From Cephalotrichum gorgonifer (lineage: Eukaryota > Ascomycota > Sordariomycetes > Microascales > Microascaceae), in the NCBI GenBank assembly GCA_900312665.1, contig ONZQ02000003.1:2261402-2325401 (forward strand): a DNA stretch of 64,000 bases. The letters run 5' to 3'. The translations under genes and the position numbers were made by a program. The first letter of the stretch is position 1; the number at the start of each line of letters is the position of its first letter. Under the pieces are notes generated by a model. The model saw only the letters and a program-made list of their open reading frames with translations. It did no database searches and was not told where the DNA came from. Positions 11,338 through 21,601 of this stretch are shown one piece after another.

Positions 11338-12147
11338 ATGAAGATCTACGACTCCCTATCAGATGACCTCACCAGGTTCATCCACGCCCAGCCCCTATTC
11401 CTGACGGCCTCGGCGCCCACGCACGGCGCGCACGTCAACGTCTCCCCCAAGGGCATGTCCTCCTCCCACCTGGCCGTCCTCTCGCCCAACCGCGTGTCCT
11501 ACATCGACCGCACGGGCTCCGGGTGCGAGACGGTCGCGCACGTCTACGAGAACGGGCGGCTGACGCTCATGTTCATGTCGTTCGGGCCGTCGCCGAGGAT
11601 CATGAGGCTCTTCTGCCGAGGAAGGGTGGTGGAGCACGCGGACCCGGGGTTCCGCGCCGCCGTGGACGAGATCGTGGCCGTCAGGAGCAGGATCGCGGGG
11701 GAGGCGGGGCCGGAGGCCAGGTCGGTGTTCCAGGGCGCGAGGGCAGTCATCGTCGGCGACATCTGGAGGGTCACGACGAGCTGCGGGTTCGCGGTGCCAA
11801 TGGTGCGTCTCGGCGCGACGGCGCCGGCGGACGCGGCTGAGGGAGACGAGGGGGCCGATGGCGGAGCGGTGGTGCGCGCCTTCCAGGAGAGGGACGTCCT
11901 CGATAGATACATAAAGGGGCAGGTCGAGAAGGGTATTATGCCGCGGTACCAGCGGGACAACAATTCGTACAGCCTGGACGGCCTGCCCGCTCTGAAGGCC
12001 GCGAGGCGGGACGGCGGCGAGAGCCTACTCTGGGCCGACGTGCGGGCCAGGGCGACTAGGCTCTGGCACGAGAAGGTGGCCGTCTGCGTTGGGTTCCTGC
12101 TTGCCGTCTTGGTGTACAGGGTTGGGAGTATTCTGCATCTACTTTGA
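11338..12147 (+). CDS. Pyridoxamine 5'-phosphate oxidase-like FMN-binding protein, C-terminally anchored
   Basis: 269 residues, intronless, ATG at 11338 in an A-rich context. The N-terminal half matches the fungal PNPOx-like split-barrel family (yeast YLR456W/YPR172W type): a KIYDSLSDDLTRFIHAQPLF start, then FLTASAPTHGAHVNVSPKG, where the Ser/Thr and Asn-Val-Ser-Pro-Lys residues contact flavin phosphate in the fold, and a GRLTLMFMSF strand. The C-terminus has an amphipathic region, then a hydrophobic segment at about residues 249-268 that ends the protein and looks like a tail anchor, so the enzyme domain would face the cytosol. The family's reaction is not firmly known; many members are F420- or FMN-dependent reductases or heme-handling proteins rather than true PLP-forming oxidases. 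The family call is firm, substrate unknown. Confidence 0.85.
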   Translation: MKIYDSLSDDLTRFIHAQPLFLTASAPTHGAHVNVSPKGMSSSHLAVLSPNRVSYIDRTGSGCETVAHVYENGRLTLMFMSFGPSPRIMRLFCRGRVVEHADPGFRAAVDEIVAVRSRIAGEAGPEARSVFQGARAVIVGDIWRVTTSCGFAVPMVRLGATAPADAAEGDEGADGGAVVRAFQERDVLDRYIKGQVEKGIMPRYQRDNNSYSLDGLPALKAARRDGGESLLWADVRARATRLWHEKVAVCVGFLLAVLVYRVGSILHLL

Positions 12148-12668
12148 GCGTCAAGTTTTAGAGGGGGGGAGGGGGGCGCCAGTTGGTATTTTCACGCATA
12201 GAGAACCCGTAGGCACGGGGCTACTAATGAGAGTTCTATGGGATATGATGCTTCTTAGGGAATGCATGTACTAAATAACGGCTAGCCCTGCCCTTAGTAG
12301 GGAACTCCTAGCTAACATAGCCGTCTACTTTCCACTTTGCTCGTCCCTGGTAGTTCCATACTCCTAGGCCTAAGCCGTCCCTGCCCCCGTCGCCTGTCAC
12401 GCGCTCGGAGTAGGACCTACAGTTGTAGAGTTGGGCATGGGCGACGCTGAAGCTTCTCAGCAAGAGGCCGGCGCCGACACGTGAAAGATGGCTTCGTTCC
12501 CAAGCTCCAAGCGTTCTCCGGGCCAGCGGCCGGCCCGCGAGCGGCGGTGGCGGCGGGATAAAGGGGCCGCTGCTACAGTAGTCGTAGAAAACCGAGCTGG
12601 CCTGACGATGTACGCTTGTGGTCCATGGACTCAAAACGAATAAGACTGCTCCCGATCTTGCCTCCCGC
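12148..12668. other. Convergent 3' region between the PNPOx-like gene and upf3
   Basis: 521 bases between two convergent stop codons. No coding signal beyond antisense shadows of upf3. Both 3' UTRs must lie here. Confidence 0.6.
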
Positions 12669-14628
12669 TTACTTGGCAGCGCTCTTCTCACCACCACCAC
12701 CACCTCCCCCTCCTCCTCCTCCGCCGCCGCCGCCTCCCCTCCTACCCCTCCTGCGATGTCCCGACTTCTCCTTCTCCTTTTCCTTCTCTGCCGGGCCTGG
12801 CGTGCTCGGCCCGGCAGCTGCAGCACCCGAAGCAGCGGCACCCTGAGCCGGCTTCTTGTCCTTCCGCTCCAAGACCTGCACCGTCGCCTGAGCAATCGAC
12901 ACGGGGCTGGCAGAGATTGCCTTGACAAGGCTCTCGTGGAGCGCGAAGTCCACGTACGCAAACCCCTTGCGCTTGTCAATCTCGACAAAGGTGACGGCGC
13001 CGAACGATTCCATGGCCCCCTTCAACAGCTGCTCCGTGACGCCCTGCGACGGGTTTGCATGCTTGACGAAGCCACGGAGGGCGCCGGGAGTGACCTGGGC
13101 CGACTTGTCCTTCTGCGCGGCGGGCGCGGGAGCCGGTTTCGACTTTTCGGCGTTGCCCTTGTTGGATGATTCTGTGCCCGCTGGCTTTTGGGCAGCCGGC
13201 GTAGGAGTGTTCGCAGTGGAGGATGAAGCCGAGGCCTGAGCCGTCTGGGTTTGCTCAGGCCGCTTCTTCAATAGGACTGGCGGATTTGCGGCGGACAGGC
13301 CAGACCCATTCGCGCTGTTTTCGACGCTCTTCCCCTTTTGATCTGCATTTTTAGATCCGCGGCCACGGTTCCGACCAGAGCCTGGCGGCTTCGCTGATGA
13401 CGGGGTCGCCTGCTGATTCTTCGAGGATTGTGCCGTGGGTGTGGAGGCCTGCGACGCCGTCGTGCTCGGGCCCGCAGCACCTTTCGGGGCGGTTGCAGGG
13501 GCGGAAGGTGAAGCAGTCTGAACGGGGGTGCTTGGCTTGGATTCCGCCTCCGACTTTACCGCGTCCAGCCGGGCTCTCCTATGGGCCGTTCCGGGGCTTA
13601 GACCAAGGTCTCGCTGTAACATCCGCGCCACTGCTGCAATACCTGCGCGGCGGCTCTTCGGTGCATCGCCGGAACCGGATGCTTGCGACGAACTGGCCGC
13701 TGCGGCAGCTGTTGCAGCCGCGGCCTTTCCGGAGGAACTGGCGCCCTTTGGAGTATCCTTGGAAGCATCGCCGGATGGCTTCTTCAAGAGGATTTTGACC
13801 TCCTCCTTCGGCTTAGCACTCCTATCCTTACCCTTCCTGGACTCGTCGGATCCCTTAGACTTCGACGATTTGCCATCTTGCTTGGATTGCTTCCCGCCCT
13901 TCGACGATGTTGAGTCCTTCTCCTTATTCGCCTTCTTGGCTTTGAGGTACTCGACCAGTGGCGTTATAGTTGGCGTAGAAGTCGCATCCGCATTCTCTTC
14001 GGTGCCCTCGGGGACCGACGGTTGAGGATTGGCGAGCTCTTCGAGGAATGCCATGAAGTCCGGGTCCGTGTCGATAGTACCCTGTCGTTGATCCGCCCTA
14101 TCTTTTAGTGGCGGGATTCTCTGGAATGAACACTTCTCCACAAATGGCGGGAAGATTAGCGCTGGGTCGTTGTAGGTGTTTCCCGAGTCCTCCCAGGTCG
14201 CGTTGCGGACAGCCTCCGTCAAGACGGTGACAAACTCCGGCTTGGTAAGATGCAAGTACGCCACCGCGGGCCGAGATGGCTTTCCGGGCCTGTAGCTAGT
14301 CAGTTAGAAGATTTGGTGACACAATGCCGGAACCGGCCATATCACAGCGCTAAGAACCCGTAACGTACGTTCTTGCTTGCTTCCCTGGCTCGAACGACAG
14401 CCAGTCCACTTTCCCACTTCCAATGCGCCACTCATCGCCGAGAATGTTGGCGCATTCAAACTCTTTCAGTCCCGGTGGCAGGTAGCGGATGCTCATCTTG
14501 ACGCCATCCTGGGAGATCTTCGACTTGCCGCGCGACCCTCTTCCTGGCTTATCCGCTGGCTGGGCTACGGATATGGGCAGCACCCCGTTCGTCCTGCCTG
14601 CAGGCTTTTCAGCCCCGGACTGTGGCAT
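12669..14628 (-). CDS. upf3: Nonsense-mediated mRNA decay factor Upf3, with extra C-terminal RRM-like domain
   Basis: Two exons, 14628-14369 and 14289-12669, separated by a 79-nt intron (GTACGT...CTACAG); 626 residues. Upf3 bridges exon-junction or mRNP components to Upf2 and Upf1 and triggers decay of transcripts with premature stops. The Smg4/UPF3 RNP-like domain spans about residues 43-190 (VKMSIRYLPPGL in exon 1; SRPAVAYLHL directly after the splice). A long Lys/Ser/Ala-rich linker follows. Residues 490-562 form a second RRM-like unit with RNP2-like RGFVKH and RNP1-like KGFAYVDF motifs. The protein ends in a basic stretch and a run of about 16 glycines. The 14628 ATG gives the expected start just before the domain. 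The splice is confirmed by continuity of the conserved domain across it. Confidence 0.88.
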
Positions 14629-15423
14629 CGGAATGGCGATGATGGATTGGTAGCTCTCGAACTAGGTGAGTTCGACGCTACGCGAAGTCGGCTCGATTCT
14701 GGTGGCGAGAGCGGTGAAGGGAAATGGACGTCGCCTTGTAGACGGATTGCCTCGTTGTTGGTGGAATAGAGATTTGTTCAAGACGTGCGTGAAACTGGCA
14801 AGGAAGCAGCGATTTCTCTCTAGGGTGAGCTGCTCCCTGAAAGTGCCTAGGGGCGGCTGAAGAAGGAAAGTAAGACTGGCCTGTTGGAATGCGCTGGGAC
14901 CAACATTGGATGCGCTTGTGAGATCAGATATCCGATGTCGCCAGAAGGCCGTCTGAGGCTGGATTCCAGCAGGTACTCTGAATAGAGGTGACTCTCAAGT
15001 CTTTGTGGTTAGGCTCATCAACAGCTCATGCAGTAGATTCGCAAACGGCTTTGTACATGTGGGTGTTTGAGACTCAGATACGTAGTTGCAGTGGCAGGTC
15101 GATGAGTTTGGCTCACAGATGTGGGGTGTGCTTTCTCAAAGCTTCTGCAATCATGGCATACAACCATAATTCATGGTTGGAAGTGCTTGTAGTGGGGTCC
15201 ATGGTCCTGTCAGGGGACCCACCCATGGTTGGACGTGGAATTCAGTTCTCCATTACATAATCGACTGCAATGGTCCTTAGGTATGGTCTGTGCACAAATG
15301 CTAACTCACATCACAGAGATAGATCAAGACACGTGATGCTATCCATCACCACCACATAGATCGGCTAAACTTCGCCTATCAAGCTTTGAGTCACGTGTGA
15401 TCCAGGATATCATTCAGGTCCAG
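14629..15423. promoter_or_regulatory. Divergent upstream region of upf3 and the 15424/ppg1 unit
   Basis: 795 bases between divergently transcribed genes, with no credible ORF. It must hold both promoters. No clear TATA box is seen. A palindrome-like CACGTG-related word (TCACGTGT) lies at 15391-15398, close to the probable leader of the plus-strand unit. Confidence 0.45.
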
Positions 15424-16182
15424 ATGGAGAAGACTCCTGATGGGAGGGGTCCAAATCAGCCCCAGGACGAGGTCAACGATGCCAAAATAACCAGTCCTAC
15501 TACCCCTCCGCCTCCTCGACGACAGCGTCGAAACGCGTTTGGTGCCTGCTCGGCCCCCGTCCCACGACCGGGCGATTCGGATACCTCGCGGCCTCAGATT
15601 CCCGTCGCATACCCTGCCGTCAAACCTGCCACGCCTGGTACCAGCCGTACGGCCCACATCGCCGCCCAAGGCTCAGCAAGCAACCGGAGGAACTGTTCCG
15701 CTCCGGCCCCGAGCCAAACCCTCCCTGCCTTTCGAACCCGAGTCCCGAGTCCTCCCATTGCCCAGTTCACTCCCTCACCCACTGAGCGATCTGCGATCCA
15801 GCTGCCCTACACGTACTCGTTCTCTCGTGTCGAGGAACAGACGGAACAATTCCCCGACTTTGTGGATACGGAGATACCCGCCGACACGTCACAGACGGTC
15901 ACCAACCCACGAGCAGCACCCGCTTATTCAGCTTCAGCTCAGGGCAGCAGCAATATCCAGGGTCAGTCAGGAGTCCAGCCAGGCTCACCCGACCACGTAG
16001 GCTCTCGAAACCGGAGTGCCACCTTAGGCCAACCCTCCTCCGAAGGTTCTATATCATCCCCGCAGGGAAACCAAGCTCTAGGCCTTCGCCGACAGCGGTC
16101 CACCTCGCGCTCGGTGTCCGGAAACCCCCCCACAGGATCACTCCTTCCGGATACAGAGCTTCCCGCACCTCCCCACCAGTAA
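15424..16182 (+). CDS. Pro/Ser-rich 252-residue ORF immediately upstream of ppg1
   Basis: An uninterrupted frame of 252 codons from the ATG at 15424 ends with TAA at 16180-16182, only 15 nt before the ppg1 ATG. Third positions are mostly C or G, as in neighbouring genes, and rare codons are few, so it looks genuinely coding. The product is disordered: Pro, Ser, Thr and Gln rich, with PPPPRRQRRNAF near the start and an RRQRSTSRS basic patch near the end. No domain is recognised. It could be a long upstream ORF in the ppg1 transcript, a bicistronic partner, or a ppg1 N-terminal exon. I tested the obvious GTAAAG donor at 16179 with the acceptors at 16214-16230; none keeps the phase. Function unknown. 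Confidence 0.45.
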   Translation: MEKTPDGRGPNQPQDEVNDAKITSPTTPPPPRRQRRNAFGACSAPVPRPGDSDTSRPQIPVAYPAVKPATPGTSRTAHIAAQGSASNRRNCSAPAPSQTLPAFRTRVPSPPIAQFTPSPTERSAIQLPYTYSFSRVEEQTEQFPDFVDTEIPADTSQTVTNPRAAPAYSASAQGSSNIQGQSGVQPGSPDHVGSRNRSATLGQPSSEGSISSPQGNQALGLRRQRSTSRSVSGNPPTGSLLPDTELPAPPHQ

Positions 16183-16197
16183 AGTTCCCATATCACC

Positions 16198-17594
16198 ATG
16201 AAGGCAATTCCGAAGCCGGGCCCAGCCAAGCTGGGTCCCAACTCTGGCCTTGACGAGTGGTTAGAAGAAGCAAAACAATGTCACTACCTACCGGAGAGGG
16301 TGATGAAGGAGCTTTGCGAAATGGTCAAGGAGGTCCTGATGGAAGGTATGATAGGATGCACAGCGCGGGTCCCCGAATAATCTGTGGTTGCTAACCATCG
16401 GCTCGGCACCTGTAGAATCGAATATCCAACCCGTCTGCACACCAGTTACAGTTTGCGGAGACATCCACGGGCAGTTTTATGATTTACTTGAGCTCTTTCG
16501 CGTTTCGGGCGGGATGCCGGGCGAGTCCGACGTCGAAGCACCCAAAACAGCCACCAATATCATCACATCTGACGACATCGAACCCCCGAGCTCGATAACG
16601 AATCCCAAGTTAAGGAACAAGGTCAAATCACTAGACGACGTGGGGAGCGAGAACGAAAATGATGACTCGAGCGCGGAAGCCCCAAAGACGGAGTCTGGTG
16701 TTGTAACCAACTCGTCGTCTCAATCAGCCGACACTCGATTCGTCTTCCTCGGAGATTTTGTCGATCGTGGTTACTTTAGCTTAGAAACCTTTACGCTGCT
16801 CATGTGCCTCAAGGCCAAGTACGCTCCCCCTCCCCTTTCCCCCCAAACTCCTTCTAGCTCATACAGGGAGAGAACTACAATATGCTAATGCCGCTTTGTC
16901 TCCGTTCAGGTACCCCGACAGGATAGTACTAGTCCGAGGGAACCATGAGTCGCGGCAGATCACTCAGGTCTACGGCTTTTACGAAGAGTGCCAACAGAAA
17001 TACGGAAATGCGTCTGTGTGGAAGGCCTGCTGTCACGTCTTTGATTTCCTCGTTCTCGCGGCCATAGTAGATGGCGAGGTCCTCTGCGTCCACGGCGGTC
17101 TCAGTCCCGAGATCCGGACTATCGATCAGATCCGGGTTGTTGCCAGGGCGCAGGAGATCCCTCACGAGGGCGCCTTTTGCGATCTTGTCTGGTCGGATCC
17201 TGAGGATATCGACACGTGGGCGGTGAGTCCGCGTGGTGCGGGCTGGCTTTTCGGGAGCAAGGTGGCGACCGAGTTTAACCACGTCAATGGGTTGAAGCTG
17301 ATTGCCCGGGCGCATCAACTTGTCAACGAGGGTTACAAGGTAATGCCTCCCCCTCCACCCTTTTTCCTAACGTGGCGAACGGCACCTGACTCCTCCCCAC
17401 AGTACCACTTCCCCCAGAACTCAGTCGTTACCGTGTGGTCTGCGCCCAACTACTGTTATCGATGCGGAAACGTCGCGTCCATAATGACGGTGGACCAGGA
17501 CCTAAATCCCAAGTTCAGCATCTTCTCTGCCGTACCGGACGAACAGCGACACGTACCACCGAACCGACGGGGGCCCAGCGACTACTTCCTTTAG
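16198..17594 (+). CDS. ppg1: Serine/threonine protein phosphatase PPG1 (PP2A-like)
   Basis: Four exons: 16198-16345, 16416-16818, 16910-17339 and 17403-17594; introns of 70, 91 and 63 nt have canonical ends and CTAAC/CTAAT branch sites; 390 residues. The PPP-family metal and phosphate motifs are complete: GDIHGQ (64-69), GDFVDRG (162-168), GNHES (194-198), HGGL, and [11 protein letters not shown] near the end. The C-terminus GPSDYFL resembles the PP2A-type carboxyl-methylated tail. A roughly 70-residue acidic, Ser-rich insertion (about 86-156) between GGMPGE and RFVFLGD marks the filamentous-fungal Ppg1 subtype. In yeast Ppg1 works with the Far/STRIPAK-like complex and dephosphorylates Atg32; filamentous-fungal PPG-1 belongs to STRIPAK controlling cell fusion and development. 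The unusual feature is the 252-codon ORF ending 15 nt upstream. Confidence 0.93.
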
Positions 17595-18156
17595 TTTTGC
17601 GCATTGCATTGCCATATGTTTGCCATCCCGGTGTTTTTCCGTCTGCTGCCCGCGATTTGTACGATAGAGGGGGAGTGGGGGCTTTCGTTAAATCTCTTTT
17701 GTTGACGCTTTCGTTTACTTTCTTTTCTTTGTTATGGGGAACGAGGGACATGCATTGATGGCTGTCGATACGAGACGTGAGCCACGTCAAAGGACATAAA
17801 CTTCTAGATACCAATTGTCTTTAGTTTGCCTCAGCTAGGGACACGGCAAAAGGAGGGGATGAGGGGACAGGGAGGGGTAGCGATGCATGCTCTGGTTTTC
17901 ATAGAGAGAATTGAGTGGGCCGTAATGACTCCATGGCCCAGCCGTCTTCGATTTATACATTAAACAGGCGGTGTCGCCCCAGTAAAACGTGCAGGCGATA
18001 TACACGCGTACGAAACAAGCAAAAAACAAAGATCCCTTCCAGTCATGTATACAGCAAGCAGTCCGTCATATATATCCATCACCATTCTCCGAGCGCCGAT
18101 GCAACCATCCGTTCCCGCCCAACGTATGCCGTCATGAGCTATAATTGTTTCGGCCA
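17595..18156. other. Convergent 3' region between ppg1 and ssp120
   Basis: 562 bases between two convergent genes. T-rich 3' UTR-like sequence follows ppg1. No coding signal. Confidence 0.6.
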
Positions 18157-18957
18157 TTACCGCAGCTCCCTCAGGAACATGGCGGGGATATTCTCCTCGA
18201 ACATAGTACGCTTACCCACGTTGTCCAGCAACTCCTGCTGGCGCTCCATCTCTTCGTGCTTCTTAAAGTGCTCGATGTCCTCGGGGTGGGTGAGGTCCTC
18301 GAGCTGAGTGTCGTCATCGTGATACCTGGGTAACCCGCCAGTCAGCAATTGCCCGTTTCACCAACCTAGAAATCCTATCCAAAGGGGGATGAGGGGGGGG
18401 CAGATCAAGAACTTACTTCTCCCAGTGATGGATCTCGTACTCGTACTCGTCATCCCCGTGATGTCCCGGCCCGGTCCCCACATCGGGTAACGTCTTCCCC
18501 TCAGCCATCACAGCCACGAACTCCTTCTGCGTCACCTTCCCATCCTGGTCCGGGTCCAGCAGCGCCATCAGCTCAGCCAGTATCTCGTCCCGCCGCGCCG
18601 GCGGTAGGTCCTTGTTCGACTCGTCGAATACCCCATAGGTGCGGAGGATCTCCTCGGGCTGCCAGACGCCGTCGCTGTTGAAGTCGTGCAGGGTGAAGAA
18701 GGACGCGGGGTCCCAGTGGTCAAGGTGGTGCTCCTCTGTTACACAGACACGGGAGTTAGACTGGGGAGGGCGTGGTGGAGGGAGCGGGAGAGAAGAGAGC
18801 CTGGCCGTCGATGGGGCCTCTAGGAAGGGGACGTACCCGCCATGTGCTTGGTCATCCAGTTCGCATCATCTGGGACAACGGGCTTTTCTGAGCCTGAGTG
18901 TGAGCCGTGGGCGTGGGCGGTGGTCGCTAGAAGAACAGCGGGCATGAGGAAGCGCAT
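18157..18957 (-). CDS. ssp120: Secretory-pathway EF-hand protein Ssp120
   Basis: Three exons, 18957-18837, 18735-18417 and 18325-18157 (introns 101 and 91 nt, GTACGT/CAG and GTAAGT/CAG); 202 residues. The N-terminus has a signal peptide (about 1-16, MRFLMPAVLLATTAHA). Two canonical EF-hands follow: loop 58-69 (DFNSDGVWQPEE) and loop 101-112 (DPDQDGKVTQKE), each with Asp/Asn at positions 1, 3 and 5 and Glu at 12, so calcium binding is expected. The C-terminal third is charged and helical (HFKKHEEMERQQELL). This matches yeast Ssp120, a nucleobindin/calumenin-like lumenal protein that travels between ER and Golgi with the cargo receptors Emp46/47. None of the exons is long enough to stand out alone; the phase-perfect joins through conserved EF-hand sequence support the model. 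Confidence 0.88.
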
Positions 18958-19580
18958 CGCGGCTCAAGGAGGTTGGTGGTCAATGTGTGCTTTTTGGGGG
19001 AGATAATGACACGTGCGACGAGGTTGGACGATGCGGGTTGGCGGGGTTATGAGCTTTGGAGGGGAGGGTAAGCAGATGGTGTCTGTAGTCTGGGCACTTG
19101 GCGATGGAGGGAGTTTGAGAAGCTGAGATCCCCCGGAGAAAAGGTGGAATGGCTGGGTTGTATCCGTACCTTGACCTTTCCTGTCTCGGGTCGGGGGTTG
19201 GAGACCGGGGGTACTTGTACTTGGTGGTGGTGGGTGGGTATCATCCATGCGCTAAACGCATGGCAATTGTCGTCATAGCTTACTTAGTCCCAACCTCACC
19301 TCCCAAACTCTCTCCAAAACTACTACGCCAAATTTAACCTTGGACCCGATCGACAACGCGACACCCGTTCCTGCCAATCCAACGTCGCAATCGATCGCGG
19401 AGTAAATATTTACGTACTACCAGGTACTCCTCCGCCCAAACCTTAGCCAAGCACCCCGATCACGGCGCAACGGTTATATTCGAGCCCAGCTCTTAGCGCC
19501 GGCGTTTTTGCCCGCGGCGTTGTTTCTTCCCCTTCCCCCTTTCTCGCATCGGATTCATTATATCCATACCTACCGCAAAT
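18958..19580. promoter_or_regulatory. Shared divergent promoter region of ssp120 and orc6
   Basis: 623 bases separate the two divergent start codons. No ORF of substance. An AT-rich patch at about 19395-19420 (AATATTTACGTACTACC) precedes orc6 by about 170 bases. No clear TATA box. Confidence 0.45.
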
Positions 19581-20865
19581 ATGAGTCGGTCAATAGAGCA
19601 GAACCTGCTCTCCCTGATGCCCACCCACGGCAACGAGCTGCCTCCTCGCCTCGTAGACACCGCCCGGACACTTCTCACCCAGTCCCGGCAACGGGCGAGC
19701 ACGCTCAAGGCGGACGAGGAGATCGCGCGGATGTATGCCTGCGCCCATGTCGCATGCGAAAGGCGAGTCGCGACACCAGTTGCACCCCCCCTCTTCCCTT
19801 CTCCCTTATTTTGATTAGCGCCAAATACTAACGTGGTGGAAATCTAGACTAAAGATCCTCCTGGACCTCCCCCCCATCGAGCCACGCCCCCCCATCCCGC
19901 CGCGAGTCTACAAGCGCCTCTTCACCCACCTCGATAACATCCTCCCCGGCCGCCAGCCGAGGGTGCAGGCATCGACGCCAACCTCGAAGACCCCCGAGTC
20001 CCGGAAGGCCCTGGGCAGCGGCTTCACGCGCTCCCACCCCCAGGCCCTCGACCGGTCCGTGTCGCGCTCCGCGACGAAAGTCACGCCCAAGCAGATCACC
20101 CTCGTGAACACGCCCACCAAATCCACTAGCAAGGGGTTCGTGAGCAAGATCGTCCCGGGCGTGGGCCTGCACCCCTGGATCCGGCCCGTCCTCGGCGTGC
20201 TCATCCACGAGTTCAAGCAGCAGAAGTGGGGGAAGATAGTGCTGGGGGGCATACAGCACGTCGTCGCGCCGGGGAACAGGAGGACGCGCGACGAGTGGGT
20301 CGAGCGTCACCTGACGGCCACTGTGGCCGCCATCTTCGCCGGGTCCATCTACGTCGTGGACACCATCTTGAGCGGCGGCGAGGCGAACCTGCAGGTCAGG
20401 GCGGAGATGTTGGAGCGGACGATGGTGGTTATGGACCAGGCGAGGCAGGAGCTCGACGTCAAGGGGCTCTCCGACAGCGAGTTCTGGGACGGCTGGACGC
20501 CAGTGTCGGAGGGTGATGTGTCGACGGCCATGGGGCTCTTCGAGAGGGACTGGTGCGACAGCGAGTGGTTCGCGGCGCTCGCGGAAATGGGCGAGACCGC
20601 GCGTAGCGCAGCCGTGGCCGAGGGTGCTGCGTCGCCGGCGGCGGCACGGGCGGGGAAGAAGAGGCGGTTCGGGCCCGAGGAGGTGAAGGTGCGGATGCGT
20701 AAGGCGGACACGATGCACCACGAGAGGCACAACTTCCTGAGCCGGGAGAGGCGGGAGGCGTACGCGGCGTGGAAGGAGGACGTCCTGGCGAGGATAGCCG
20801 CCGCCGAGGAGGCGGGCGACACCACGATGGCGGGTGCGGCGGTGAGTGCGGCTTCGAGCGAGTAG
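19581..20865 (+). CDS. orc6: Origin recognition complex subunit 6
   Basis: Two exons, 19581-19762 and 19848-20865; 399 residues. The N-terminus (MSRSIEQNLLSLMPTH... ARMYACAHVACERLK) and the following LPPIEPRPPIPPRVYKRL motif are typical of ascomycete Orc6, whose N-terminal half folds as TFIIB/cyclin-box-like helices. A Ser/Thr/Lys-rich linker with several SP/TP sites (possible CDK targets) leads to GLHPWIRPVLGVLIHEFK and a helical C-terminal half. Orc6 is part of ORC, which loads MCM helicase on replication origins. The intron (85 nt) has a perfect TACTAAC branch site and TAG acceptor, but the only donor that keeps the conserved ERLK reading is GC (AAAG|GCGAGT), a GC-AG intron. The C-terminus is basic (KKRRFG), suggesting nuclear targeting. 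Confidence 0.87.
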
Positions 20866-21601
20866 ACCGAGCTCCAGGCTACTCTTGACTCCGGGCGGGA
20901 GTGGGAGACTGTGGGGGCCATGACGGCGAGGCAGGCTAAGCGGGTGATGCAGGCTTGCCTAGCTCGGGAGGAGGCATGGAAACAGTTTTGTTATTACGAT
21001 AGGGTTGGGGTTCTCTAATCGTTCTTGGAGTTAAACTGAGCAGCGCTACTAACTGTACTTTTATGGTGTTGGGGTTGGTTGGAGAGAATGGCGTTTTTTC
21101 CCTGGCAGGAGGGAGGGCTTTGGCGTAGCGAAGAATAGAGAATACTAAAAATCGTTTTGCTCTTAACTTGGAACCATTCTTTGAAGGGGCCAGACTAATA
21201 GCCTACCCCTTTCCCCTGTGATAGACCCCAGGTCGAGATATTCGAGCATCGACTCTTGCGGTATAAGAGATGAGAGACCTGAGAGATCGGTGGGTGGTAC
21301 CAAGATGAGTTTCTTAGAAAAAATTCGGTCTTATTCACAAAGAAGAAGCTACACCTATGTACAGCTGCGAAGGTTGTTTTCGTTTCCATCCACTCATACA
21401 CATACGGCATCTCTGCCCAGCATTCCGCAACTCGACCTCCACTCTCCCACGCTGACGCACACGTTCCTTGGGTGGCGGATAGTTTCAAGTTGTTGGGATC
21501 AGACGGATCCCCGGGGTGGGCGTTCAGCTCCGGAGCCCTTGGCTTTTCTCCAAGAATGGTAGATACGTGAACGCACGGGCTTGGGTTTGGCCCAGTTTGG
21601 C
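20866..21601. other. Convergent 3' region between orc6 and the AA16 gene
   Basis: 736 bases between convergent stop codons, with no credible coding sequence. Confidence 0.6.

Noticed and set aside
12308..12988. 226-codon minus-strand ORF
   Set aside because: Overlaps the upf3 3' end in a different frame and has no protein-like pattern.
19849..20730. 293-codon ORF antisense to orc6
   Set aside because: High-GC antisense shadow; His/Pro/Arg/Leu-rich with no recognisable motif.
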